This document shows positions 6,926-14,555 of a DNA stretch of 46,033 nt, piece by piece (position 1 is the stretch's first letter; the number at the start of each line of letters is the position of its first letter). This DNA is from VRUB01 sp046758085. Lineage in GTDB: Bacteria; Pseudomonadota; Gammaproteobacteria; Acidiferrobacterales; SPGG2. Under the pieces are notes generated by a model. It was not told where the DNA came from, did not search any database, and saw only the letters and a list, made by a program, of their open reading frames with translations. The stretch covers positions 1-46,033 of the forward strand of contig JBHHZP010000008.1 of NCBI GenBank assembly GCA_046758085.1, read 5' to 3'. Position numbers and translations under genes: made by a program.

Positions 6926-8644
6926 CTACACCGCCTCACTCAGCAATGTTTTCCCGGGCCGCACGCGCGTGAAACGAACGCGCTCGGCATCGACCGTGAT
7001 GTCACCGTCCATGAACCGGGCGCGGGTGAACCGCGAGCTCGCCAGGTCACTGCTCGCCGGAAAATCGGTGCGGTAATGGGCGCCACGCGAGTCCTCGCGC
7101 GCCAGCGCAGCCGCCGCAATGGCGCGGCTCACGAGGATCAGGTTCTTCAAGTTGATCCAGTCGTGCCAGCCCATGTTGTACGCAAGCGTGGTGCCGACCA
7201 CGCCGCTCGCCTCGAGATCGCGCTCGAGCTCGGCCAACTCACGCTGCGCGTGTTCCAAGCCATGTGCATCACGCAGGATTCCGACCTTGTTCCACATGAT
7301 TTCATGAAGCCGCTCGCGAATCGCCTCGATGTCGGCGGGCGGGTGATTGAGCGGCCGCCGGTAACGTCTGATCGCCTCCGTGATGGCTTCCTCGTTCGGC
7401 ACGGCAAAAGCGTGCGTTATCGACGCCCGTTTCGCCATGGTGTTGCCCGCGATGCGGCCAAACACGGTGGAGTTGGCGACACCGTTGCCGCCGAGACGGT
7501 TCGCGCCGTGCACGCCACCGGTGTCCTCTCCCGCGGCAAACAGGCCCGGCAGTGCGGTGGTGGTATCAACGCTAAATATGACCCCTCCCATCATGTAATG
7601 GGCGGTGGGGATGACTTCCACCCGGCCACCGGCCAGATCGAAGCCACAGTCGGCACAGCGCTTGACCATACCCTTGAACAGGCTGCGCACTTTCTCCGCG
7701 CCGAGGTGGCTCATTTGAAGGTAGAGCCCGCCCAAGGGCGACGTGTTGCCGCCGTTGATCTCCTCGATCATGGCGCGGCTGACGATATCGCGTGTGGCGC
7801 GCTCGCCGCGCGCATCATACTTGTGCATGAAGCGTTCGCCGTCGCCACCGAGGAGATAACCACCGGCACCGCGAAGCCCTTCCTCGAGCACGGTGCCCGT
7901 CATGCGCGTGTCCGGACCGGCCAGCAAGCCGGTGGGGTGAAATTGCACCATCTCCATGTCACGCAGCGTGAGGCCTGCGCGCAGCGCCATCGCCATGCCG
8001 TCGCAGCTCTTGTCGCCCGAGGGCGTGTGGAATCTGTGCATTGTCGGACCGCCGCCGGTGGCGAGCAGCACTGCCTTTGCCTGGACCAGAACGAATTCAC
8101 CGCTGCGCATATCGATCATCAGCACGCCGGCAACGCTATCGCCCGCCGCACTCTTGATGATCTCGACCGCCCGATAGTCCTCCAGCCGTTTGATGTCGCG
8201 CGCCCACACCTGCTCCGCCAGGCGGTTGATGATCTCGATTCCGGTGAGATCACCCTTGTGCACAGTGCGGTCGAAGGTCTGCCCGGCGAAGGCCTTCTGG
8301 TGGACAGTGCCGTCGAGGTTGCGGTCAAAGAAACACCCGAACTCGTCCTCGAGCTCACGGATGCATGTTTGGGCGCCGGTAACCAGTGCCCACGCGAGCG
8401 CCTGGTTGTTGAGCCACTTGCCACCTTCGATCGTGTCCATGAAATGACGCTCGACCGAGTCTCCGCTGGCCAGTGCTACGTTATAGCCACCCTGCACCAT
8501 GCGCGTGCAGCCGCACTTGCCGAGCAGGCCTTTTACGGCAACGGTGATGGAGAGCTGCGGTGTGCGCGCGCTCGCGTGGAGTGCCGCCAGCAAGCCGGCG
8601 CCGCCACTGCCCAGGATGAGGATGTCGGTGCGAAGCCGCTTCAA
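6926..8644 (-). CDS. Succinate dehydrogenase/fumarate reductase-like flavoprotein subunit, candidate 3-sulfopropanoate-active
   Basis: A 572-residue FAD flavoprotein of the succinate dehydrogenase/fumarate reductase family. It has the dinucleotide motif ILGSGGAGLLAALHA (residues 10-24), QFHPTG with His236, the Arg of ATRDIVSR (Arg285), HYMMGG with His349, and HGANRLGG with Arg383. These are the known dicarboxylate-site positions. Two features are odd. The usual SHT segment that links FAD covalently is GCTRMVQGG (about 45-53), so Cys replaces His. The usual TEG before RGEGG is LEEGLRGAGG (253-262), so Glu254 replaces Thr and Ala replaces Glu in the Gly-rich turn. The start is a TTG overlapping the FumB-like stop (TTGA). 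Its subunits B, C and D are encoded upstream in the same operon. I infer oxidation of 3-sulfopropanoate (a succinate analogue), or the reverse reduction; ordinary succinate/fumarate is the alternative. Confidence 0.85.
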   Translation of the reverse strand: MKRLRTDILILGSGGAGLLAALHASARTPQLSITVAVKGLLGKCGCTRMVQGGYNVALASGDSVERHFMDTIEGGKWLNNQALAWALVTGAQTCIRELEDEFGCFFDRNLDGTVHQKAFAGQTFDRTVHKGDLTGIEIINRLAEQVWARDIKRLEDYRAVEIIKSAAGDSVAGVLMIDMRSGEFVLVQAKAVLLATGGGPTMHRFHTPSGDKSCDGMAMALRAGLTLRDMEMVQFHPTGLLAGPDTRMTGTVLEEGLRGAGGYLLGGDGERFMHKYDARGERATRDIVSRAMIEEINGGNTSPLGGLYLQMSHLGAEKVRSLFKGMVKRCADCGFDLAGGRVEVIPTAHYMMGGVIFSVDTTTALPGLFAAGEDTGGVHGANRLGGNGVANSTVFGRIAGNTMAKRASITHAFAVPNEEAITEAIRRYRRPLNHPPADIEAIRERLHEIMWNKVGILRDAHGLEHAQRELAELERDLEASGVVGTTLAYNMGWHDWINLKNLILVSRAIAAAALAREDSRGAHYRTDFPASSDLASSRFTRARFMDGDITVDAERVRFTRVRPGKTLLSEAV

Positions 8645-9252
8645 GGCTTGACGCCGAGCGCAGATAGGGCGTCGGCGCGGCGTTCGGCCGCCTGTGCCCG
8701 CACTTTGTCATAAATGCTGCCGCCGTGCGTATCCATGCCAACCAGCAACGGACCAAAATTCTTTACCCGGAACTGCCACAGGCTTTCGGGATTGAGGTCA
8801 TCGAGGTCGACGTCCTCAAGTGCCTCGATCCAGGTGGTTTCCAGCGCCGCCGTGCCGCCGATGATGGCAAGATACACGCCGCCCAGGTTGGTGAAGGCCT
8901 GCTGTGATGCTTCCATCAGCCCGCCTTTGCCGATAACGATGCGCACGCCGTACTGCTCCATCAGTGGCCGCGTGAAACGCTCCATGCGCGCACTGGTCGT
9001 CGTGCCCACACAGATGGGGGCGTAGCCGGCGGGAAACTCGGTGGATTTGTTCACTTTCTTGACGTTCGGTGCGGTGTGTATGACGGCGTGGCCACGCAGA
9101 TCAAAGCGTGTCTTGCGCCCGTGGTCAAACATGTGGATCTGGGTGGCGTCGCGAATACCGAACAGCAGACCGTTCAACGAAACCGTGTCGCCGACGCGCA
9201 GCTCGCGCACCTGTTGCTCGCTCACGGGCGTGTCGAAGTCATAGTGCGCCAC
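8641..9252 (-). CDS. Class I fumarase/tartrate dehydratase-like hydratase, beta subunit (candidate 3-sulfoacrylate hydratase)
   Basis: A 203-residue protein matching the beta (swivelling) subunit of two-subunit Fe-S hydro-lyases. It has TPVSEQQVRELRVGDTVSL at the N-terminus, the VGTTTSARMERF substrate-loop motif and a KGGLMEASQQAF segment. The GTG at 9252 gives the expected length and begins at MAHYDFDTPVSEQ; open frame upstream lies within the alpha-subunit gene. It starts three bases after the alpha stop, and its own stop overlaps the TTG of the flavoprotein gene. With the alpha subunit it should add water across a carbon-carbon double bond; in this operon the likely product is sulfolactate. 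Fumarate or tartrate activity remains possible. Confidence 0.85.
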   Translation of the reverse strand: MAHYDFDTPVSEQQVRELRVGDTVSLNGLLFGIRDATQIHMFDHGRKTRFDLRGHAVIHTAPNVKKVNKSTEFPAGYAPICVGTTTSARMERFTRPLMEQYGVRIVIGKGGLMEASQQAFTNLGGVYLAIIGGTAALETTWIEALEDVDLDDLNPESLWQFRVKNFGPLLVGMDTHGGSIYDKVRAQAAERRADALSALGVKP

Positions 9253-9254
9253 GA

Positions 9255-10130
9255 TCAAAACCCGTAGTCGATGCCCTTGGGGGTGAAAGTCGCGCGTGCA
9301 CGGCGGGCCGAATGACACTGAATGTTCACCGCGACCGGGTTCATGGTGATGTGGGTGGCGGCAGTCTCCACATGAACAGCGAACGCCGTGGAATCGCCGC
9401 CCAAGCCCTGGGGACCGATTCCCAGGCTGTTGACCGCCGCCGTGAGCTCGCGCTCGAGCTCGGCACCGGCGGAATCTTCACAGCTACTCCCAAGCGCGCG
9501 TGTCGCCGCGACCTTCGCGAGATGCATGCACACATCCGAGGTGCCGCCAACGCCGACGCCGACAATCGTCGGCGGGCAGACCTTGCCGCCCGCCTCGATG
9601 ACTTTGTCGATCACGAAGCGCTTGACGCCATCAATGCCATCGGCGGGGATACACATTTTTAAGAATGAACCGTTCTCCGAGCCGCTGCCCTTGGGGATCA
9701 TCTCTATTTGTAGCTCCTCCGGGGTGTCGGAGAATTCGATATTGATGACCGGAACGTGGCGCCCGGTACTGGTGTGGTCGTTGACGCGCGTGATCGGATG
9801 CACGACCGATGAGCGCAAAGGGTGATCGTGGGTCGCCGCCGTGCACCCGCGCACGATCGCCTGCTTGAGCGCATGCCCATCGACCTGCACGTCGCGGCCC
9901 AGGGTAATGTTATATATAGGAATACCGGTGTCCTGGCACAGCAGATTCTCCGTCGCCTCCGCCACCTTGATATTCTCGATCATGGTGCCGAGCACGGATT
10001 TCGCAGTGGCGTTGGTCTCTGCCGCATCCAGATGCTGGAATCCCTGCTTGATGTCATCCGGCAGCACCTTCAGGGCGCGGATATAAAGCTCCTTCGCAAC
10101 ATCTTCGACAACCTTGGGGTCAACCTTCAT
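9255..10130 (-). CDS. Class I fumarase/tartrate dehydratase-like hydratase, alpha subunit
   Basis: A 291-residue catalytic subunit of an oxygen-sensitive 4Fe-4S hydro-lyase. The three expected cluster Cys are in LLCQDTGIPIYNI, GGKVCPPTIVGVGVGG and NIQCHSARRA. Other family marks are GSGSENGSFLKM and NSLGIGPQGLGGDSTAF. The ATG at 10130 has AGGAA nine bases upstream and is preferred over a GTG at 10148. It pairs with the beta subunit just downstream. A complete, fused class I fumarase also exists at 38648-40177, so this copy is not needed for the ordinary citric acid cycle. That supports a dedicated role, inferred as hydration of 3-sulfoacrylate to sulfolactate. Confidence 0.87.
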   Translation of the reverse strand: MKVDPKVVEDVAKELYIRALKVLPDDIKQGFQHLDAAETNATAKSVLGTMIENIKVAEATENLLCQDTGIPIYNITLGRDVQVDGHALKQAIVRGCTAATHDHPLRSSVVHPITRVNDHTSTGRHVPVINIEFSDTPEELQIEMIPKGSGSENGSFLKMCIPADGIDGVKRFVIDKVIEAGGKVCPPTIVGVGVGGTSDVCMHLAKVAATRALGSSCEDSAGAELERELTAAVNSLGIGPQGLGGDSTAFAVHVETAATHITMNPVAVNIQCHSARRARATFTPKGIDYGF

Positions 10131-10148
10131 GGCGTTCCTAATATACAC

Positions 10149-10874
10149 CTAATAAACTACCAGCGCCGCGCCGGATACGAGCAACAGTCCAAGGATGAGC
10201 CGCCGGAACTGCTGCTCGTCGATGCGATGATAGAGCTTGAGGCCGAGCCAGCTGCCCAGCAATAGCAGCGGTAGACACCAGAGAAAGCGGTTAACCAAGC
10301 CCGCATCCAGCACACCACCGAACCCCAGCCACCCCAGTGCCATCCCATGCATGACGAAAACAAACGGCTGGTAGACGCCGCGCTGAACATCGCGCGGCCA
10401 GCTGCGCATGCCGGCCCACATGGTGGGGACCACCCCACTGAGGCCTGCGAATCCACCAAGCACCCCACCGACGAGACCCACAGCGCCATCGGCCGGTCGA
10501 CCGCCGGCAGTAACCGCCCTGAGCCGGGAGGTAAGCAGCGCGAACACGCTGTAGGCTATGAGAAACGCCCCCACGGCCATGCGAAACGGCTCCGGATCAC
10601 TGTAGCGCAACAACCACGCACCCAGCGGTACGCCGAGCGTGCCTCCGATCAGGAAAGGCCAGAGCACGCCCAACGCTACGTGCCGGCGCAGGACTACGAT
10701 CGAGATCAGGTGGATCACCATACCGGTGGCAAGGATTAGAGGCACCGCCTCTACCGGCGCCAGCACATGCAACCACAGCGCGGATGCAATCAGCGCATCG
10801 GCAAAGCCGGCGAGTCCGACCGCGAATGCCGCGAGGAATGCACCGGCGAGCACGATTAAGAGCTCAAACGGCAT
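10149..10874 (-). CDS. tauE: TauE/SafE family exporter (probable sulfite exporter)
   Basis: A 241-residue membrane protein with about eight hydrophobic helices and the two related halves of the TauE/SafE family: FAVGLAGFADALIASALWL near the N-terminus and VGGVLGGFAGLSGVVPTMW in the middle. The ATG at 10874 overlaps the end of the preceding anchor-subunit gene by 11 bases. In sulfonate degradation operons this family exports sulfite released by C-S cleavage. Its place between the anchor-subunit gene and the hydratase genes, in the same transcript as suyAB, fits that job well. Confidence 0.85.
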   Translation of the reverse strand: MPFELLIVLAGAFLAAFAVGLAGFADALIASALWLHVLAPVEAVPLILATGMVIHLISIVVLRRHVALGVLWPFLIGGTLGVPLGAWLLRYSDPEPFRMAVGAFLIAYSVFALLTSRLRAVTAGGRPADGAVGLVGGVLGGFAGLSGVVPTMWAGMRSWPRDVQRGVYQPFVFVMHGMALGWLGFGGVLDAGLVNRFLWCLPLLLLGSWLGLKLYHRIDEQQFRRLILGLLLVSGAALVVY

Positions 10875-11220
10875 TGAGCAAAAACAACAGCCCGGCGGCG
10901 ACACTCAGACCACCGGAGACGGCCACGACGGTCTTCTGCCAGTCGCGCCAGGGCAGAAACTCCACGGCGAGCAGGCGCAAGCCGCCCGTGAGGTGCGCCG
11001 CCAGCAGGAATACCAGGACGGCTTCCGCCAGCTTGACCAGCGGTTGCGCGCTCCATTGCAGGAACCCATCGAGTGCCGCCTCGCCTTCGATTGCAAGCGA
11101 AAGCGCCCAGAAGTGGGCCGGCAAAAACAACGCGAGCAGCAAACCCGATACGCGGTGGACGACAAATGCCCAGTAGTTGGTGTGATTGCGTGAGCGCCAT
11201 TGGGATCGGACTGCAGTCAT
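10864..11220 (-). CDS. Succinate dehydrogenase-like cytochrome b membrane anchor (SdhC/D type, second anchor)
   Basis: A 118-residue protein with three transmembrane segments. FVVHRVSGLLLALFLPAHFW (about residues 19-38) carries the His-Arg-x-Ser of quinone-site SdhC proteins. AAHLTGGLRLL (about 74-84) matches the HxxxGxR heme-ligand motif (His76). It starts at an ATG that shares one base with the stop of the other anchor gene (TGATG). It should bind heme b and pass electrons from the iron-sulfur subunit to quinone in the inner membrane. Confidence 0.8.
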   Translation of the reverse strand: MTAVRSQWRSRNHTNYWAFVVHRVSGLLLALFLPAHFWALSLAIEGEAALDGFLQWSAQPLVKLAEAVLVFLLAAHLTGGLRLLAVEFLPWRDWQKTVVAVSGGLSVAAGLLFLLNAV

Positions 11221-11570
11221 CAGCCGCTCCCAAACGCAAAAAGCCCGAAAGCAGCGCGCCATCCGAGGATGGCGAGCATCAGCCCGAATGCGACGACCAG
11301 GATATCAAGCAGGGCACCGCGCAAGGGTGTGGTCTCGGCGAGTATGGTGCGCAAGCCCAGCGGCGCGTGCACGGCGGCGGCGGCAACGAAGACGCCGTAA
11401 AACACCAACCACCCGGCATGGCCCTGGAGCCGCGCGATGATCTCCGCGGCATTCAGACCCGCGCGTACGGCGAAAACGATGGTCGTCAGGTGAACCACGA
11501 CGGCAAACGCCAGTACAGCAGCGCTTGCGCGCTGCGCCAACCACAGCAGCGTTTCGGTGCGTGCCGTCAC
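11220..11570 (-). CDS. Succinate dehydrogenase-like cytochrome b membrane anchor (first anchor)
   Basis: A 116-residue, three-helix membrane protein. WLAQRASAAVLAFAVVVHL (His27) and AAVHAPLGLRTILAE (His68) resemble the heme-anchor motifs of SdhC/SdhD. The GTG at 11570 overlaps the iron-sulfur subunit stop (GTGA), and its stop overlaps the next anchor start. The frame is open upstream to 11690, but that part lies inside the iron-sulfur gene and is not membrane-like. With the 10864-11220 protein it forms a two-polypeptide anchor, as in type C/E-like quinone reductases. Confidence 0.78.
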   Translation of the reverse strand: MTARTETLLWLAQRASAAVLAFAVVVHLTTIVFAVRAGLNAAEIIARLQGHAGWLVFYGVFVAAAAVHAPLGLRTILAETTPLRGALLDILVVAFGLMLAILGWRAAFGLFAFGSG

Positions 11571-12328
11571 AACGCACCTTTTAATGCCGCCCCGACGGTC
11601 GCGCGTTTCAGGCCAGCGATCGCCAATGTCGGATTGAGCTCCTTGGGGCACCATTGCACGCAGCTTTGATGCGAGTGGCAGGCGTGGCAACCGGCATCAC
11701 CGGCCACCGCCGCGAGCCGCTGAGCACGGGCGCCGTCGCGCACGTCGTTCACCAGCGTCCAGGCCCGGTTGAGTGCCGCCGGTCCCAGATAGTCCGCGTT
11801 CCATGAGACCAGGTCACAGGCCGCATAACATACGCCGCAGCCGATACACTCGATGCCGGCGTCGGCCTGTCGACGCGCGCGCGAGTCCGGTCGAACGACG
11901 GCGAACTCCTTGCTGTGCGTTTTCTGCGGTGCAAAGGCGCCTCCGGCACGCGCCCACTTGTCGAAAAACCCGGTCATGTCGACGCTCAGGTCCTTGATCA
12001 CCTTCATGTTGCGCAGCGGCGCGATCTCGAGGCGGCTATTCGTCGCCACACGGCCAACGTGTGTGCGACAGGTCCAGCGCGGCACGCCGTTTACGGTCAT
12101 GGCGCACGAGCCACACATGCCCACACGGCACGAAAAACGATAGCTCAAGGTGGAATCGCGGTGGCGTTGGATATAGGTCACGATGTCAAGCACGGTCTGA
12201 TTATCGCGTAATGGAACATCGTAGGACACAAAGCGGCCCTGGTCCGCGCCACGCCATACCGTCACATCGAGCGCCGTACTCACCCGCGTTAAAGTTCTCC
12301 CGGCCCCACCTGCCATGTGCACGCTCAC
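11567..12328 (-). CDS. Succinate dehydrogenase/fumarate reductase-like iron-sulfur subunit
   Basis: A 253-residue protein with all three Fe-S cluster motifs of SdhB/FrdB. The plant-type 2Fe-2S motif is SCRVGMCGSC plus Cys87 (Cys67, 72, 75, 87). The next motif is CIGCGVCYAAC (Cys161, 164, 167, 171). The last is CHACHSHQSCVQWCPKELNP (Cys214, 217, 223, 227). It should carry electrons from the flavoprotein to the anchors. The GTG at 12328 overlaps the suyB stop (GTGA), so the oxidoreductase is translationally coupled to the sulfo-lyase. This coupling is the best positional evidence that the complex works on the sulfonate pathway. Confidence 0.87.
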   Translation of the reverse strand: MSVHMAGGAGRTLTRVSTALDVTVWRGADQGRFVSYDVPLRDNQTVLDIVTYIQRHRDSTLSYRFSCRVGMCGSCAMTVNGVPRWTCRTHVGRVATNSRLEIAPLRNMKVIKDLSVDMTGFFDKWARAGGAFAPQKTHSKEFAVVRPDSRARRQADAGIECIGCGVCYAACDLVSWNADYLGPAALNRAWTLVNDVRDGARAQRLAAVAGDAGCHACHSHQSCVQWCPKELNPTLAIAGLKRATVGAALKGAL

Positions 12329-13491
12329 GCGCTACGATAGAGCTTGGTCATGACAAACTCGCGATGACCCAGTGACTCGGCAGCCGTCAACCGGCCGTTG
12401 CAGGTACGGATGGTAATATCGATGAGGGCATCGCCCGCTTTATCGAGCGTCATCTCCCGGCGCAGAATCCCGGAGACATCAAGGTCTATATGCTCGCTCA
12501 TGGTACGGGCAGTCTTCGGGTTGGCCGTGAGCTTGATAACGGGCTCGATAGGGTTGCCGATGACGTTGCCCTGCCCTGTGGGGAACAGATGCACCACAAA
12601 CCCGGCCGCGGCCTGCAAGGTGACGCACTCGGCAGCAGCCGACGACGTATCCATGAAGTAAAGCCCGCCACCCTTGGACGGGGCCTCGGCGGGCTCCAGC
12701 ACGTCGATGTACTTGGTGTGTTTACCGATCTTTTGCAGATTGCCGAACGCCTTCTCCTCGATAGTCGTCAACCCCCCTGCGATGTTGCCCTTGGTCGGCT
12801 GGCTCTCGGAGAGATCGTCGGTTTTGAACTGCTCAATGACGTCATTGTAGGCATTCCAGGTGCGCATGAATTTCTCGCCCACCTCGGACGTGGCGGCGCG
12901 CTCCTTGCATATTTGCTCGGCCCCGGTGATCTCGGAAGTCTCGCCAAAGCACGTGGTGACGCCAAGCGGATCGAATTTGTCGATCAGATTGCCCACCGTC
13001 GGATTGGATGCCAACCCGGACGTGGTGTCCGACTCGCCGCATTTTACCGACACGAAGAGGTCGTTGATGGGGCATTCCTCGCGCCGCAGCTCGGAGGCCC
13101 ATTGCACGAATTCCTGCGCCCTGCGCGATGCCGCAGCGATGGTGCTGATGTCCCCGTTCTCTTCGATGCTGAAACCCGCGACCGGCTTGCCGGTCTTGGC
13201 AACACCCTCGACAATGCGGTTGGTCCAACCCGGCTCGATGCCGATGACCACACAGGCGGCGACGTTCGGATTGCTGCCGATTCCGATCAGGGTACGAAAA
13301 AACAGCTCGAGGTCTGCGCCAAACTGCAAGCGGCCATAGGCATGCGGCAGCGCCAGCGTACCCTTGATGTTATTGGCCACCGCCTCGCACGCGGCGTTGG
13401 AGAGATCGTCGAGCGGGAGAATGACGACGTGATTGCGGACCCCGACGCGCCCGTTTTCGCGCCGGTAGGCCCAGAAAGATTGCGCTGCCAT
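12325..13491 (-). CDS. suyB: (2R)-sulfolactate sulfo-lyase, large (beta) subunit, UxaA/altronate-dehydratase fold
   Basis: A 388-residue protein of the UxaA family. It starts SFWAYRRENGRVGVRNHVVI, has VVIGIEPGWTNRI and the family KCGESDTTSGLASNPTVGN segment, and ends LGHREFVMTKLYRSA. This pattern fits SuyB, which with SuyA removes sulfite from (2R)-3-sulfolactate to give pyruvate. The length matches. The ATG at 13491 has an AGGTGG ribosome-binding site placed over the suyA stop; a GTG at 13500 would overlap suyA. Altronate or galactarate dehydration is the alternative for the superfamily. The adjacent slcC, comC and tauE make the sulfolactate assignment strong. Confidence 0.87.
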   Translation of the reverse strand: MAAQSFWAYRRENGRVGVRNHVVILPLDDLSNAACEAVANNIKGTLALPHAYGRLQFGADLELFFRTLIGIGSNPNVAACVVIGIEPGWTNRIVEGVAKTGKPVAGFSIEENGDISTIAAASRRAQEFVQWASELRREECPINDLFVSVKCGESDTTSGLASNPTVGNLIDKFDPLGVTTCFGETSEITGAEQICKERAATSEVGEKFMRTWNAYNDVIEQFKTDDLSESQPTKGNIAGGLTTIEEKAFGNLQKIGKHTKYIDVLEPAEAPSKGGGLYFMDTSSAAAECVTLQAAAGFVVHLFPTGQGNVIGNPIEPVIKLTANPKTARTMSEHIDLDVSGILRREMTLDKAGDALIDITIRTCNGRLTAAESLGHREFVMTKLYRSA

Positions 13492-13493
13492 AG

Positions 13494-13778
13494 TTACCAC
13501 CTTTTGGTTTTCGCGTTATGGACGTGGACGTGACGTCCCTTCCCGATGCCGGCGATCGAGCGCCCGATGTCGTGTCCGTACTTGATCAGGGTGTCACCTT
13601 CTTTTATGTCCGAAAGCGCGATTTTGTGGCCGAGCGGAATGACATCCATCGCCTTGACGCTGATGGTCTCGTCGGTCTCCATCACCCATCCCGAAAGGTC
13701 CTGCCCTGGCTGGACATTTTCGACCACGACCACACCCACGGTATCGGTGTTGTCATGCACAAGGAAATGCGTAGTCAC
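13494..13778 (-). CDS. suyA: (2R)-sulfolactate sulfo-lyase, small (alpha) subunit, SAF domain
   Basis: A 94-residue protein with the SAF/UxaA N-terminal domain architecture: FLVHDNTDTVGVVVVENV, DLSGWVMETDETISVKAMD, IPLGHKIAL, IKYGHDIGRSIAGIGKG and a HVHVHN ending. The PLGHKIA and YG-x-x-IG motifs are typical of the small subunit of SuyAB and altronate-type dehydratases. The GTG start at 13778 has an AGGAGG ribosome-binding site seven bases upstream. It is the first gene of the operon and lies three bases before the suyB-proximal start region. Confidence 0.88.
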   Translation of the reverse strand: MTTHFLVHDNTDTVGVVVVENVQPGQDLSGWVMETDETISVKAMDVIPLGHKIALSDIKEGDTLIKYGHDIGRSIAGIGKGRHVHVHNAKTKRW

Positions 13779-13862
13779 GGTGCCTCCTGTGATTATCTAG
13801 AAATACGCATCATAATATAGATGCTGACGCCAGCGCCATTGAGCCCGTCGGGAGAGAGGAAA
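13779..13862. promoter_or_regulatory. Divergent promoter region for the suy operon and the ankyrin gene
   Basis: An 84-base gap between two diverging starts. It contains an AT-rich stretch (about 13791-13821) in otherwise GC-rich DNA. TATATT on the minus strand (13814-13819) and CATAAT on the plus strand are possible -10 boxes. A weak ATCTA...TAGAT symmetry flanks it and could be an operator. No clear -35 box is visible. This is the only gap upstream of the eleven-gene operon, so its promoter should be here. Confidence 0.4.
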
Positions 13863-14519
13863 ATGATGCTATCTCTACGTCACTGTCTTGGACTGCTGAT
13901 GCTAGTGGGTATGTTGCACCCACCAACGGCCTTGGCGGGACCGCTGCACGATGCTGCAGAGAAGGGAGACATTGACGAGGTAAAGCGCCTCATCAGCGAG
14001 GGCGCTGATGTCAATGCACGCGACGATTATTCGCTCACGCCGCTCCACTTTGCCGCCGGTGCCGGCCATGCCGCGGTGGTTGAATTGCTCATTGCCGAAG
14101 GTGCCGACGTTAATGCCGAGCACCAAATGGGCACACCACTGCACCCGGCAGCGCTTTTTGGTCACCGGGCGATTGCTCGGGCCTTGCTGGCGGCTGGCGC
14201 CGATCCCAACGCGACAAGCGCCAAAGGGGTCACGCCGCTCCACTTCGCAGTCGGTAAAGGGCACAGGGTCGTGGCCGAATTGCTGATTATCAACGGCGCC
14301 GATGTCAATGCGAGAGATGAGGATGGTGCGACACCGTTGCACCCGGGCGTTGTCAACGGTCAAAAGGCTGTGGTCGAACTCCTGATCGCCAAGGGCGCCG
14401 ACATCAACGCCAGGACAAAAGCGGGGCTCACCCCATTGCGCGCGGCAGTCCTTGCAGGCCGAGAGGAGATAGCGGCGTTGCTCAAGCGCAACGGTGCGAA
14501 AGAAGAATTGTCCATATAG
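13863..14519 (+). CDS. Secreted or periplasmic ankyrin-repeat protein
   Basis: A 218-residue protein. The ATG at 13863 has GGAGAGAGG upstream and begins a signal peptide (MMLSLRHCLGLLMLVGMLHP, ending near ALAG). The rest is ankyrin repeats with the usual TPLHFAA-x-x-GH and LL-x-x-GADVNA consensus. Six units run from about residue 30 to the end, each about 33 residues. Such proteins mediate protein-protein contacts in the periplasm; some protect redox enzymes or modulate toxins. No enzymatic domain is present. It is transcribed away from the suy operon and any link to it is only positional. Confidence 0.82.
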   Translation: MMLSLRHCLGLLMLVGMLHPPTALAGPLHDAAEKGDIDEVKRLISEGADVNARDDYSLTPLHFAAGAGHAAVVELLIAEGADVNAEHQMGTPLHPAALFGHRAIARALLAAGADPNATSAKGVTPLHFAVGKGHRVVAELLIINGADVNARDEDGATPLHPGVVNGQKAVVELLIAKGADINARTKAGLTPLRAAVLAGREEIAALLKRNGAKEELSI

Positions 14520-14555
14520 GTGAAGATGGCTAGCGGTAAGAGTGCAGCCGAGCAC

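Noticed and set aside
6860..8713. A 617-codon open frame on the plus strand opposite the flavoprotein gene
   Set aside because: The minus strand encodes a protein with every flavoprotein motif. The plus frame is low-complexity, rich in Arg/Ala/His, with no domain, as expected for antisense frames in GC-rich DNA.
6926..12328. Reading the SDH-like and fumarase-like genes as ordinary citric acid cycle enzymes
   Set aside because: They are interleaved and translationally coupled with suyAB, tauE, slcC and comC. A separate fused fumarase exists, and the flavoprotein departs from canonical SdhA. Not excluded, but less likely.
12490..13533. A 347-codon plus-strand open frame opposite suyB
   Set aside because: It is antisense to a clear UxaA-family protein and has no recognisable domain.
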